A stretch of 64,000 nucleotides of DNA from contig NZ_CP058552.1 of the NCBI RefSeq assembly GCF_013401555.1, positions 7,254,001-7,318,000 on the forward strand. Reading direction: 5' to 3'. Shown here piece after piece: positions 28,660 to 37,431 of this stretch. The translations under genes were made by a program, and so were the position numbers. Position 1 is the stretch's first letter. The number at the start of each line of letters is the position of its first letter. Below the pieces are notes generated by a model. The model did not search any database, was not told the origin of the DNA, and saw only the letters and a program-made list of their open reading frames with translations. The stretch comes from Paenibacillus sp. E222. GTDB taxonomy: Bacteria > Bacillota > Bacilli > Paenibacillales > Paenibacillaceae.

Positions 28660-29421
28660 CTAGAGCGCTGAACTCTTTCCTCTTTTCACTCGATTATTCA
28701 ACCGCTCCGGAATCGCAAATAGCAGGACGTACATCAGAGAGAACATCGCTACTGCCAACACCTCTTCCCCAAGAATGTACAAGGGATAGGGACCCAACAT
28801 ATCGAGCACTGAAGGCGTATCCGGTTTGTGTCTCAGGAACATATAATTGGCGTCAAGCACGACATCCACACCGTATACGACCAACGCAGCCACATTCACG
28901 AACATCATCGAACCCAACACAGATCTCCAGCTTGGACGAAGCTGCTCCACCCAAGTCATATAGAGCAACGCCAGAATAATACAAGCGTGAGCAGTAAAAA
29001 ATTGAATGAACCGAAAATGTGCATAAGCATAACCGAGATTAGGCGTTACGATTGCCATCAAGGCTCCTGCTATTCCTGCGAACAGCAATGCAGAATGCAG
29101 CAGTCGGCTGCGTGTCAACAATAGCAGCGCCGATAACAATAGTGACAGACTGCATAGCTCCAGTGGCAATGAAGTTTGCAGACTCCACACATCCCCATAT
29201 ATATACCAGAGCTGAAGCACAATCTCACAGCCGAACATGACACATGCCAGAACGATCCGAAAGGTACGGCGTGTGTTCGGTGCCCAGGACCGCAGCAAAT
29301 TTCGAAACAGGAACATCAATATAATTATTCCAGCAATAAGGCTAATCGCCCATAGGTGCGAAGTGGAAAACAGTATAAACGGTTTTGCATCATAAGGGTC
29401 TAGCCACTGGGGATAAGCCAT
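28660..29421 (-). CDS. YwaF-like integral membrane protein (TIGR02206 type)
   Basis: A 253-residue protein with six or seven TM helices and an AGGAGGG site before ATG 29421. The opening (FSTSHLWAISLIAG), the middle (WSLQTSLPLELCSLSLLL) and the end (LGPYPLYILGEEVLAV) match the TIGR02206/YwaF membrane family, whose function is unknown. It stands alone on the minus strand. Confidence 0.8.
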   Translation of the reverse strand: MAYPQWLDPYDAKPFILFSTSHLWAISLIAGIIILMFLFRNLLRSWAPNTRRTFRIVLACVMFGCEIVLQLWYIYGDVWSLQTSLPLELCSLSLLLSALLLLTRSRLLHSALLFAGIAGALMAIVTPNLGYAYAHFRFIQFFTAHACIILALLYMTWVEQLRPSWRSVLGSMMFVNVAALVVYGVDVVLDANYMFLRHKPDTPSVLDMLGPYPLYILGEEVLAVAMFSLMYVLLFAIPERLNNRVKRGKSSAL

Positions 29422-29543
29422 ACGCCTCTTCCCTCCTTCTCATTACACAAACACAATATATCTCTTTAATGTTAACTTTTTCATTTTGGCATTGAATGAA
29501 CAGACTGTCCAGATGGAATTCTAAAATAGGATTGTATTTTAAA

Positions 29544-29561
29544 TATCTTTATGTTAAGATA
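29544..29561 (+). promoter_or_regulatory. MhqR-like operator upstream of dioxygenase
   Basis: TATCTT-N6-AAGATA, a perfect 6-bp inverted repeat 88 bases before the dioxygenase start. The half-sites resemble the TATCTCgaattcGAGATA boxes bound by MhqR upstream of Bacillus mhq dioxygenase genes. A second small palindrome, GTTAGTAAC, lies at about 29588. No mhqR gene is in this window. Confidence 0.4.
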
Positions 29562-29648
29562 AATCCAACAACAAAACAAACTAAAAGTTAGTAACTTTCT
29601 TTACGGAAATACTATAAGAAATAATTTAACCATCAGGAGGAATTTATA

Positions 29649-30623
29649 ATGCAAATCAAAGGACTTCACCACGTATCCGCTCTAACAGCACATGCCGATC
29701 AGAACTATCGTTTCTACACCAACGTCATGGGATTGCGCCTGATCAAAAAAACAGTCAACCAGGATGACGTGTCCGTTTACCACCTCTTCTACGGCGATGA
29801 AAAAGGCAATCCGGGTACTGAACTTACCTTCTTCGAGATTCCGATGGCCGGACAGACTCGTGAAGGCGTAAACAGCATCTCCGCAACGTCACTGCGTGTT
29901 CCAAGTGATGCTGCACTTACGTACTGGCAGCAGCGTTTTGACGAATTCGAAGTCCCACATGGAGAGATCGTTGAACGGGGTGGTCGTGCCACGCTCTCGT
30001 TCACAGATTTTGAAGGACAACGTCTGATTCTGGTCTCGGATGAAAACAATGCAGGTGTCGCTGGGGGTAAACCATGGGATCAGAGCCCGGTGCCTGCCGA
30101 ATATGGCATTGTAGGTCTTGGTCCCATCCATCTTACGGTAAGAGATGCTTCCCTTACCGCTCCGGTTCTTACCGAACTGCTTGGTTTCAGAGCGAAAGGA
30201 AGTTACCCTGCCTTTACTCCCGGGCAGCCTGATGTTCTCGTCTTCGAATCTGGTGAAGGTGGAAGTGGCTCCGAGGTGCATGTTGAGGAACGAAATGACC
30301 TTGCCCAAGAACGTCCTGGACGTGGCAGCGTACACCATGTTGCGTTCCGCGTGGATAATGAGGAAGAACTGAAACAATGGGTGGAACGGGTTCATAACTT
30401 CCGATTCCCTAACTCTGGTTTTGTAGATCGCTTCTACTTCCGCTCCCTGTATTTCCGTGAAGCGAACGGTATTCTGTTTGAGCTTGCAACGGATGGTCCG
30501 GGATTTGATACAGACGAAGAAATGGAGCATCTGGGAGAATCGCTTGCCTTGCCTCCATTCCTCGAAGGTCGCCGCGCTGAGATTGAAGCGAACCTGAAAC
30601 CACTGGATACCGTGATCCGCTAA
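29649..30623 (+). CDS. Ring-cleaving dioxygenase, MhqO-like glyoxalase fold
   Basis: A 324-residue protein made of two vicinal-oxygen-chelate halves (about 1-140 and 150-310), starting at ATG 29649 with CAGGAGG. The opening GLHHVSALTAHADQN carries a first metal-ligand His, and a second set is seen in GRGSVHHVAFRV and the late Glu of NGILFELATDGPGF. The match is to the MhqA/MhqO/YkcA group, induced by quinones and catechols in Bacillus and thought to cleave thiol-quinone adducts or hydroquinones. The upstream MhqR-like box supports quinone-responsive control. Confidence 0.9.
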   Translation: MQIKGLHHVSALTAHADQNYRFYTNVMGLRLIKKTVNQDDVSVYHLFYGDEKGNPGTELTFFEIPMAGQTREGVNSISATSLRVPSDAALTYWQQRFDEFEVPHGEIVERGGRATLSFTDFEGQRLILVSDENNAGVAGGKPWDQSPVPAEYGIVGLGPIHLTVRDASLTAPVLTELLGFRAKGSYPAFTPGQPDVLVFESGEGGSGSEVHVEERNDLAQERPGRGSVHHVAFRVDNEEELKQWVERVHNFRFPNSGFVDRFYFRSLYFREANGILFELATDGPGFDTDEEMEHLGESLALPPFLEGRRAEIEANLKPLDTVIR

Positions 30624-30680
30624 TATTCGTAACTGGCGTGTAATTCAGCAAAAAGATTTCAATTCAAAACAAAAATAAAA

Positions 30681-30749
30681 ACGATGTTCACCAGGCAACT
30701 CTGAATACCGGATACGGTTCAGGAATCCCTGGTGAATCATCGTTTTTTT
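30681..30749 (+). terminator. Terminator after dioxygenase gene
   Basis: ACGATGTTCACCAGG/CCTGGTGAATCATCGT long stem with a 32-base loop, then seven T. Confidence 0.8.
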
Positions 30750-30803
30750 ATGTTTAGGCTTGCCTTGCCCCTTCTGTAAGGTGGCAAACCTGCAAATTGT
30801 GTT

Positions 30804-31511
30804 TTACTTCGTCAGATACGATGTTGTCAGCGGTACAAACAGAGCCGAACCTGGATCTTCTGACACAATCTCGACATAGACAGCGTCTGTACCTTTAACG
30901 TCCACATCTATACTCATCATACCGCTTTCTGGAGTGATATTGAACTTTTTGAGTGTCGCGAGATCCTGATCATAGATATGAATCTCCTGATTTCCTGTTA
31001 GCGCGGCAAGTTCCAGGTGCAAAGAAGAATATTTTTTACCCGTATTAATCTGGATGTCGTCCCCCTGTTTTGAAGGATCATTATGCAGATAAACATCCTT
31101 GTAATCCTTGCCTTTATATGTGGTATCCTTAGGATCTTTGGTGTGCCATGCGGTAGATCCAAGTACGGATGTTCCAAGTGCACTCAGCGTTACTTTTCCG
31201 TTAGTTACAGGCGCAGATCCATTCGTTCCGCCAATGAGGACGGATGAAGTTGCACTGTCATACGTGATCTCTGTTCCAAGCAAGGATCCCACAGCACGAA
31301 CAGGCAAATAAGTTGTTCCGTTATACGTAATAGGCAACACCGTTTTACCATTGGCATCTTTGGCTGTCACCGTGGCACCATCCAGTTTTAGCGTAATCTT
31401 GCTGTTTAGATAGGCTTTAATCTGTTCCAACCCTGTTGCTGCAAGTGCACCTGTCCCGATCCCAAGCGTTAATGTGCCTACCATCAAACCCAGTACAACC
31501 TTCTTCTTCAT
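30804..31511 (-). CDS. Secreted copper-amine-oxidase-like stalk domain protein
   Basis: A 235-residue exported protein; ATG at 31511 follows AGGAGG by 7 bases. After the signal peptide (KVVLGLMVGTLTLGIGTGALA) comes a stalk domain of the copper amine oxidase N-terminal type: ITLKLDGATVTAKDANGKTV, YNGTTYLPVRAVGSLLG and VLIGG. The C-terminal 130 residues (KDYKDVYLHNDPS, IEIVSEDPGS-type strands) look like an NPCBM-type beta sandwich. Such proteins are numerous in Paenibacillus; the role is probably envelope-associated carbohydrate binding, but this is not shown. Confidence 0.8.
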   Translation of the reverse strand: MKKKVVLGLMVGTLTLGIGTGALAATGLEQIKAYLNSKITLKLDGATVTAKDANGKTVLPITYNGTTYLPVRAVGSLLGTEITYDSATSSVLIGGTNGSAPVTNGKVTLSALGTSVLGSTAWHTKDPKDTTYKGKDYKDVYLHNDPSKQGDDIQINTGKKYSSLHLELAALTGNQEIHIYDQDLATLKKFNITPESGMMSIDVDVKGTDAVYVEIVSEDPGSALFVPLTTSYLTK

Positions 31512-31788
31512 CAAAATCCCTCCTGAACGTTAAAATAATTTGTCCTTTATACATTTAAACGACTAAAGTGATAATGTCAATTGTTTACTGCATTTTTAGT
31601 ACATTGTTCCTATCTGTAGGCAGCACAAAACAAGGCTGAATGTCCCGATTTTTTTCAGCCTCGTCCTGTTTCCTACTGCCCGATAAGGCAGAAAGGAAGA
31701 TATTCTTTGTACATCCTTATCTGGCAGAACTTCTCTTTCACCACGAGAACTGCCAACCTTCGTCCCACCAGATGTCTACACGACCCTA

Positions 31789-32634
31789 TCAATCAAAAGA
31801 TTCATAATATTCTTCTTCATACACTTCCATGCTGTATTTCAAATTTGCAGCTTTCCACTCGCCATCTTGATACACATAAGCGAATGTCAGATCACCAGCA
31901 TATAAAGCTGCACCGTAAGATCCTGCTGCTGATACGACAAGTTGGCCATCCTCCACGCTGTAATACGTTACTCCACCGAATCCCAACTCTTTGTTATACA
32001 AGCCGCCACTCGTGTCTCCTTCGATCCGTGAAGGTTCTGCTTGAACTCCATCAACGGCAACATCAACATCTACACGGTCTGATCCAACCGTAACCTTTGA
32101 CTCCACATGCTGCTTCACAATCTCATCCAGAGATTGCATCTTCATCTCTTCCAGCGTTATCGGATTAATGATACGGGCTTGTCCCAAATAAATACCTGTT
32201 CCATGACCTTCCGTATACAAAACAACGATCTCTTTCTGGCCATCTCCATTCAGATCCAGTTCGTGCACTTCGGGTTTGTAAGACCCGCCTTCTCCCTTCC
32301 AATCACTAAATTCTTGTGTCTTACCGTCCACTTCCAGCACCATTCCGTTATATATATATCCTGAACCCTCCACTTTCATAGGGTACAGTCTTACGTTCTC
32401 ATTTTCGGGAGCAACTGAGATGTAGTCCTCCTTGATGGAGGTTGCTTCTTTGGTTGTAAAAGCTGCTTCATTCATTGTTTCTATATTGGAAGCCACGACC
32501 GCTGAGGTCTGGCTGGATTGATCATCTATGTTAAGCTGTTTTTGCGATTCATTCATGGTTCTGGCAGACGAAGTTGTACTAATCGTAGCTACCGCCAAAA
32601 TAATCATCAGCAGGATACCTGTCCAAGTTTTCAA
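31789..32634 (-). CDS. Secreted hypothetical protein with FG-GAP-like motif
   Basis: A 281-residue exported protein starting at TTG 32634 with AAGGAG 9 bases upstream. It has an N-terminal hydrophobic signal (GILLMIILAVATIS), a Ser/Thr/Asn-rich stretch, then a beta-rich region with the calcium-binding type DLNGDGQKEIVVLY, as in FG-GAP/VCBS proteins. The C terminus is acidic (MEVYEEEYYESFD). No specific family was recognised. The 274 bases between it and the stalk-domain gene hold no gene; GGCTGAATG...TTTCAGCC near 31632-31650 may be a hairpin. Confidence 0.65.
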   Translation of the reverse strand: MKTWTGILLMIILAVATISTTSSARTMNESQKQLNIDDQSSQTSAVVASNIETMNEAAFTTKEATSIKEDYISVAPENENVRLYPMKVEGSGYIYNGMVLEVDGKTQEFSDWKGEGGSYKPEVHELDLNGDGQKEIVVLYTEGHGTGIYLGQARIINPITLEEMKMQSLDEIVKQHVESKVTVGSDRVDVDVAVDGVQAEPSRIEGDTSGGLYNKELGFGGVTYYSVEDGQLVVSAAGSYGAALYAGDLTFAYVYQDGEWKAANLKYSMEVYEEEYYESFD

Positions 32635-32802
32635 TATGCTGGGCTCCTTATCTGTTGTGTAATACTACCATTATATCTTCATTTATCGCCCAAGCGTTGC
32701 GAATTTGTTAATGTTTCATAAAAAAATCTTTACATATTTCAGTTTTTGCGAAAGAATGTTCGGCTTTAACCATAATAAGCAAAAAAACACCCCGGAAACA
32801 GC

Positions 32803-34080
32803 TCAAGGCTGCATCCGAAATGCTTTCGTTTTGTCCATTAACCGATCTGTTAATTGTCTCAGTTCTTCAGCTGAGGATGAAATCTCCTGCATGATTGCAG
32901 TCTCTTCATGTGCCGCATCCATAATCCGTCTCGCCTCATCTGAGAATGATCCGGCTTTTCCTTGGATCTTTTTCACATGACCATGCGTCTGTTCCACGCG
33001 ACTGGTCTGTTCCCCAATTTTGGATCCGATTTCATAAGCACCCTTCATAAACACTTCTACCGTACCTGTAAGCTCCTGCAACGTCTGATCAACAGAGATC
33101 GTACGCTCCGACTCGTTCACTACGAGGCCATGCTGTTCATGGATCAGTTGGGCTGTATCCTTGATACGCTGCTGAACACGACTGATCAGCTCATTAATCC
33201 GATGCACCGATTGTTTACTCTCATCTGCCAGCTTACGAATCTGCTGAGCCACGACAGCAAAGCCTGCACCCTCTTCTCCCGCACGCGCAGCCTCAATGGA
33301 AGCATTCAGGGCAAGCAGCCCTGTTTCCTCTGCAATGTTTTTGACAGACTGAGTGATGGCTTCAATATCCGAGGCTTCCTTCTCGAGCAGCACCATGATG
33401 TCCCGGGAACGGTTGTGGGATTCCGTCAGCTCGTCCATTCCTTTCATCAAAGAAGAGAAGGTCTGCTTCGTATGATCTACCGAACGTTCCATCTGACCGG
33501 ACATCTCTGTCATACCGATCGACTGACTGTGCATACGCTGAAAATCGTTCAACATCTCATCGGCTGTAATCAGCGACTGATGTGAAGTCGTCTTCTGCTC
33601 TTCCACACCCACAGCAATATGATCCACCGCATCAGACATCATTTCGATCTGCTCTGCTGCCTGGGCAATTGCTTCACTAAGTGACTGGGCATTCTGCGAG
33701 GTTGTGCGTGTACTATCTGTAATATCGTTTACAATACTTCTCAGATTGAAAACCATTACGCGAAAAGCATCATATAATACAGTAATTTCATCCTGTGTAC
33801 GTCGCGCTGGAATCTCGGCCGTCAAATCCCCCGACGAAACTTGTTGTGCAGCACGGGACAAATGCACAATTGGACGAGTCAACCAACGGGAGGCAAACCA
33901 GCCCAGAATCGCGTTCCAGCATACACCCATAATGAGTACGATAGAGATATATAACCAGCTTGGCATGGAGAACGAGAGCCAGTCCTGAAGAAAAAATATA
34001 AAAAAGCCGCTAGTTCCGTACGTAATTAGAGAAATCAGTACCAAACCTGCGACGGTTTTTGCGCCTAAAGTCCATTTCAT
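32803..34080 (-). CDS. Methyl-accepting chemotaxis protein without extracellular sensor
   Basis: A 425-residue chemoreceptor; ATG at 34080 (MKWTLGAK) is chosen for the GAGGTG site. Two TM helices (about 8-30 and 38-58) are joined by a loop of only about 10 residues, so there is no extracellular ligand domain; sensing must be in the membrane or cytoplasm, or the protein reports redox or energy state. HAMP follows (about 60-112), then the signalling domain with tip [19 protein letters not shown]. The FNR-like site at 34135-34150 lies at the right distance to activate it. Confidence 0.9.
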   Translation of the reverse strand: MKWTLGAKTVAGLVLISLITYGTSGFFIFFLQDWLSFSMPSWLYISIVLIMGVCWNAILGWFASRWLTRPIVHLSRAAQQVSSGDLTAEIPARRTQDEITVLYDAFRVMVFNLRSIVNDITDSTRTTSQNAQSLSEAIAQAAEQIEMMSDAVDHIAVGVEEQKTTSHQSLITADEMLNDFQRMHSQSIGMTEMSGQMERSVDHTKQTFSSLMKGMDELTESHNRSRDIMVLLEKEASDIEAITQSVKNIAEETGLLALNASIEAARAGEEGAGFAVVAQQIRKLADESKQSVHRINELISRVQQRIKDTAQLIHEQHGLVVNESERTISVDQTLQELTGTVEVFMKGAYEIGSKIGEQTSRVEQTHGHVKKIQGKAGSFSDEARRIMDAAHEETAIMQEISSSAEELRQLTDRLMDKTKAFRMQP

Positions 34081-34107
34081 ATTCACACCTCATAGTCCTT
34101 TTTTCCT

Positions 34108-34150
34108 ATTTTACCAGTAGATAACCAAATAACATGTGATTTAGATCACT
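34108..34150 (-). promoter_or_regulatory. FNR/CRP-type box and -10 for the chemoreceptor gene
   Basis: TGTGA-N6-TCACT at 34135-34150 (inner GTGAT/ATCAC perfect) matches the FNR/CRP consensus. On the minus strand a TAAAAT -10 hexamer lies at 34113-34108, predicting a start near 34101, which puts the box centre at about -41.5, the class II activator position. It could also act on aspA, transcribed the other way. Confidence 0.5.
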
Positions 34151-34313
34151 GAAAACGACAAATCCACCACGCATCTTATTCTTCATGCATGACTTCTCCT
34201 CTAAGTTGAGCATAATTGAAAAGACGAGTTTTGACTGACTAAACCTTTAATCTGCCAAGGTGATATCCTTAATTTAAATTATTTATCGGTAAAAAGGGTG
34301 AAATGATTTAGCT

Positions 34314-34329
34314 TGGCATCCATTTTGCT
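34314..34329 (+). promoter_or_regulatory. Sigma-54 (-24/-12) promoter for aspA
   Basis: TGGCAT-N5-TTGCT, preceded by T, with GG and GC exactly 12 bases apart. The consensus is TGGCAC-N5-TTGCW. The predicted start is near 34339, giving a leader of about 64 bases before the aspA ATG. Confidence 0.7.
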
Positions 34330-34402
34330 TAAATGATATACTGAGTGCGCTTCGGCATTGCCGGAGCTGACCTATTTTTGGATGCCACTGGAGGCGAACG
34401 AA

Positions 34403-35833
34403 ATGTCTACAATGTCCACAAGGACGGAGAAAGATTTTATTGGAGAAAAAGAAATTCCTGCTTATGCTTATTATGGAATACAGACGGTTCGGGCTGTGGA
34501 GAACTTCCCGATTACCGGCGTTCCGGTACACCGGGAGCTAATTACAGCTCTGGCTGCGGTGAAAAAGGCTGCGGCAATCACGAATATGGAGCTGAAGATG
34601 CTGCCACGCAAAATTGGCGATGTCATCGTCATGGCTGCTGAAGAAATGATGAAAGGCCATCATCTGGATCATTTTATTGTTGACTCCATTCAGGGCGGTG
34701 CAGGCACCTCCATGAATATGAATATGAACGAAATTCTGGCCAATCGCGGACTGGAACTGTTATTGCAGAACAAGGGTGACTATTTCCACTGTAACCCGAA
34801 TAACCATGTAAACATGTCCCAATCCACCAATGACGTAATCCCAACTGCACTGCGCATTGCTGCGTATCGGTTGTCTGAAACGTTGCTGGATACGATGAAG
34901 CGTCTGCAGGATGCGTTCCGCAAAAAAGAACAGGAATTTGACGATGTAGTCAAAGTAGGTCGGACACATCTTCAGGATGCTGTGCCTATTCGCCTTGGAC
35001 AAGAGTTCGGAGCCTATGCACGTGTTATCGGACGTGATATCGAGCGTCTTGAGTTCGCAAATCGTCGCCTGCTCACCATTAACTTGGGTGCGACGGCTGT
35101 AGGTACAGGTCTCAACGCGAAACCGGAATACATCATCAAGGTCACGGAGCATCTGTCCGATGTGACCGGATTGAATTTGCAGACGGCCGAGGATCTTGTG
35201 GATGCGACACAGAATACGGATGCCTATCTGGAACTGTCGGCTGCACTGAAAGTATGTGCTGTCAGTCTATCCAAAATCTGTAACGATATTCGCATGATGG
35301 CTTCCGGCCCACGCGCAGGATTCAATGAGCTGCGTCTTCCACCGCGTCAGCCAGGTTCGTCCATTATGCCAGGTAAAGTGAACCCGGTTATGGCGGAAGT
35401 GATCAATCAGGTGTCCTTCCAGGTGATGGGCAATGACCATACGATCTGTATGGCCTGTGAAGCGGGTCAATTCGAATTGAACGTCATGGGTCCCGTTATT
35501 GCGTTCAACTTGCTGCAATCGCTGAAAATCATGAATAATGGTATCGACGTCTTTACTCGTTATGCTGTTGAAGAAATGGAAGCAAACCGTGAGCGTTGTG
35601 CATTGATCATGAAGCAGAGCTTTAGTGTAATTACAGCGCTCAATCCACATCTGGGCTATGACGTGGCAGCCTCCATTGTGAAGGAAGCGTTGAAGACTGG
35701 AAACACCTTGCAGGAGATCATTCTTGAGCGGGGTCTGCTGACACCGGAAGAATTGGAAGAAATTTTGCATCCGGAGCAGATGACTACTCCTGGTATTGCA
35801 GGTGAGCACTTCCTGCACAATATGGAACGGTAG
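34403..35833 (+). CDS. aspA: Aspartate ammonia-lyase
   Basis: A 476-residue enzyme that converts L-aspartate to fumarate and ammonia. ATG at 34403 (MSTMSTRTEKDF) is chosen because CTGGAGG lies 8 bases upstream; the frame is open back to 34358. The superfamily signature GSSIMPGKVNPVM (about residue 320) and the aspartase/fumarase regions AGGAGTSMNMN-like and GRTHLQDAVPI are present. It is the first gene of a block with rpoN, rocA and proline dehydrogenase, all tied to use of amino acids as carbon and nitrogen source, and has its own sigma-54 promoter. Confidence 0.93.
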   Translation: MSTMSTRTEKDFIGEKEIPAYAYYGIQTVRAVENFPITGVPVHRELITALAAVKKAAAITNMELKMLPRKIGDVIVMAAEEMMKGHHLDHFIVDSIQGGAGTSMNMNMNEILANRGLELLLQNKGDYFHCNPNNHVNMSQSTNDVIPTALRIAAYRLSETLLDTMKRLQDAFRKKEQEFDDVVKVGRTHLQDAVPIRLGQEFGAYARVIGRDIERLEFANRRLLTINLGATAVGTGLNAKPEYIIKVTEHLSDVTGLNLQTAEDLVDATQNTDAYLELSAALKVCAVSLSKICNDIRMMASGPRAGFNELRLPPRQPGSSIMPGKVNPVMAEVINQVSFQVMGNDHTICMACEAGQFELNVMGPVIAFNLLQSLKIMNNGIDVFTRYAVEEMEANRERCALIMKQSFSVITALNPHLGYDVAASIVKEALKTGNTLQEIILERGLLTPEELEEILHPEQMTTPGIAGEHFLHNMER

Positions 35834-35919
35834 TAAGCTGTTTTTGAGCTCTACTAATGAATATATACAATGAAACTCCGATGACCGAAAACAACCTTTC
35901 AATCGCTGTTAAATCGGAA

Positions 35920-35965
35920 CAAGTAACCCCCGCAGACCGTTACCACGGCTCGCGGGGGTTACTTG
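35920..35965. terminator. Bidirectional terminator
   Basis: CAAGTAACCCCCGC and GCGGGGGTTACTTG arms around a 17-base loop, between the convergent aspA and rpoN genes. Confidence 0.75.
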
Positions 35966-36002
35966 TTTCTCGGTTATGTTTTGTTGTTACTGAACCATAG
36001 AA

Positions 36003-37310
36003 TTATTTTCCCCAGCGTTTACGCTCAAGTGAAGGTAGAATTTGAAGCTCTTCCCTGTATTTCGCCACCGTTCTGCGGGAGATAACGATGCCTTCATTCG
36101 CGAGTAATGTCGTGAGTTGGCTATCCGAGTAGGGGCGTTCCGCCCGTTCAGAACGAATCAGCTCTCTCAATCTGAGCTTCACCGCCGGTGCAGAGGCCAT
36201 TTCTCCATTCGTTGTTTCAATTCCTGTTGCAAAAAAAGCCTTGAGTTCAAACACACCGTGCGGTGTCTGAACATATTTGCCATTGACCGCACGGCTCACC
36301 GTCGACTCATGCATGCCGACAGCCTCGGCAATCACCGCCAGATTGAGCGGCTTCAAACCGGCAGGTCCTTCACGCAGAAAAGATATCTGTTCACTCATGA
36401 TCGCCGCCATGACCCGCATCAGAGTTCGGCGACGCATGCGCACGCTGCGAATGATCGCTCTCGCCTCTGCTGCCCGGCCTGACCAGACCTCGTCTGCATC
36501 GATCTCTCTGATCCAGCGGCAGCAAGCTTCGTTCAGCGATACCCGCGGCACCCCCGCTGAGTTTAAACGTAGAGACACCTCATCATTCCTTATCTGAACA
36601 ACGGCATCCGGAATAATATAATGTGCATGTTCCGTACACCCGATGGATCGGCAAGGTTTCGGGTCCAGACAAGCAATATAATCATAGGCTGCCTGAGCCT
36701 GCTGCGACGAAATCCCCAATCTTGTTCCCACTCTTCCTGGATGGAAACGAACCAATTCCTCCAGACCGTGCTCCACCATTTGCTCCGCATGCTGGTTAGC
36801 GAATGGGTCACGCCCGATCTGAAGCAACAAGCATTCACGCAAATTTCGTGCGCCCACACCTGCGGGGTCCAGCGACTGGAGAATGTGCAGAGCTGCCTCA
36901 GCCTCAGGCATCGATACTCCCCTCGCCGATACAACATCCGTCAATTCCATCGTCTGATAGCCATCCTCGTTGACGCAACCAGCCAAATAAATAGCTGTTG
37001 ACTCCATTGCTGGCGGAAGATTCTGCAACCGCAGCTGAGATATCAACAGATGTTCAAGTGTAGGTTCGGCCCCTTTCATCTGTAACAGCGGATCATAAGA
37101 GGAGAATCTCTCCCGATTCAGACGTCGGGGAAGACGGGTGCGCAGGGCAGAGGCCTCTTCTAGCTCAAGCACCGGATTTTCATCCGCCGCCTCCTGCAAA
37201 TAACGAGCCAATTCCTGACCCGACAAGGTCAGCAGATGAATGGATTGCTTCATCTCCGGCGTAATGGATAATCGAATACGCCCCTCTTGCACCAACTGAA
37301 ATCCTAACAT
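36003..37310 (-). CDS. rpoN: RNA polymerase sigma-54 factor
   Basis: A 435-residue sigma-54 (SigL in Bacillus). The Gln/Leu-rich activator-interacting region I is at 1-50 (RLSITPEMKQSIHLLTLSGQ), the core-binding domain in the middle, a helix-turn-helix at about 320-345 (IAEAVGMHESTVSRAVNGK), and the RpoN box near the C terminus reads SRRTVAKYREEL (family ARRTVAKYREE). Sigma-54 recognises -24/-12 promoters and needs an AAA+ activator; such promoters lie before aspA, rocA and the proline dehydrogenase gene, and one activator is at 44484. ATG at 37310 has GGGGGGAG upstream. Confidence 0.95.
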   Translation of the reverse strand: MLGFQLVQEGRIRLSITPEMKQSIHLLTLSGQELARYLQEAADENPVLELEEASALRTRLPRRLNRERFSSYDPLLQMKGAEPTLEHLLISQLRLQNLPPAMESTAIYLAGCVNEDGYQTMELTDVVSARGVSMPEAEAALHILQSLDPAGVGARNLRECLLLQIGRDPFANQHAEQMVEHGLEELVRFHPGRVGTRLGISSQQAQAAYDYIACLDPKPCRSIGCTEHAHYIIPDAVVQIRNDEVSLRLNSAGVPRVSLNEACCRWIREIDADEVWSGRAAEARAIIRSVRMRRRTLMRVMAAIMSEQISFLREGPAGLKPLNLAVIAEAVGMHESTVSRAVNGKYVQTPHGVFELKAFFATGIETTNGEMASAPAVKLRLRELIRSERAERPYSDSQLTTLLANEGIVISRRTVAKYREELQILPSLERKRWGK

Positions 37311-37431
37311 CCGTCTCCCCCCTAAGCGCTGCTCAAGCTACTACAGTATACTGACGAACAAAGACTATTTTCAGGAAATGATAGCATATACACCAAGCGA
37401 TTGTCAGCGGGCCCAAACCCAATTTTTCAAC

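Noticed and set aside
28121..28671. Short open frames of 75 and 92 residues in the intergenic gap
   Set aside because: No ribosome binding sites, odd composition, and overlap with inverted repeats; better explained as an intergenic element.
28660..29421. Possible DNA-uptake or sensor role for the YwaF-like membrane protein
   Set aside because: Nothing in the sequence or neighbours supports a specific function.
29889..30530. 213-residue minus-strand frame inside the dioxygenase gene
   Set aside because: Antisense to an intact two-domain dioxygenase; no start signal.
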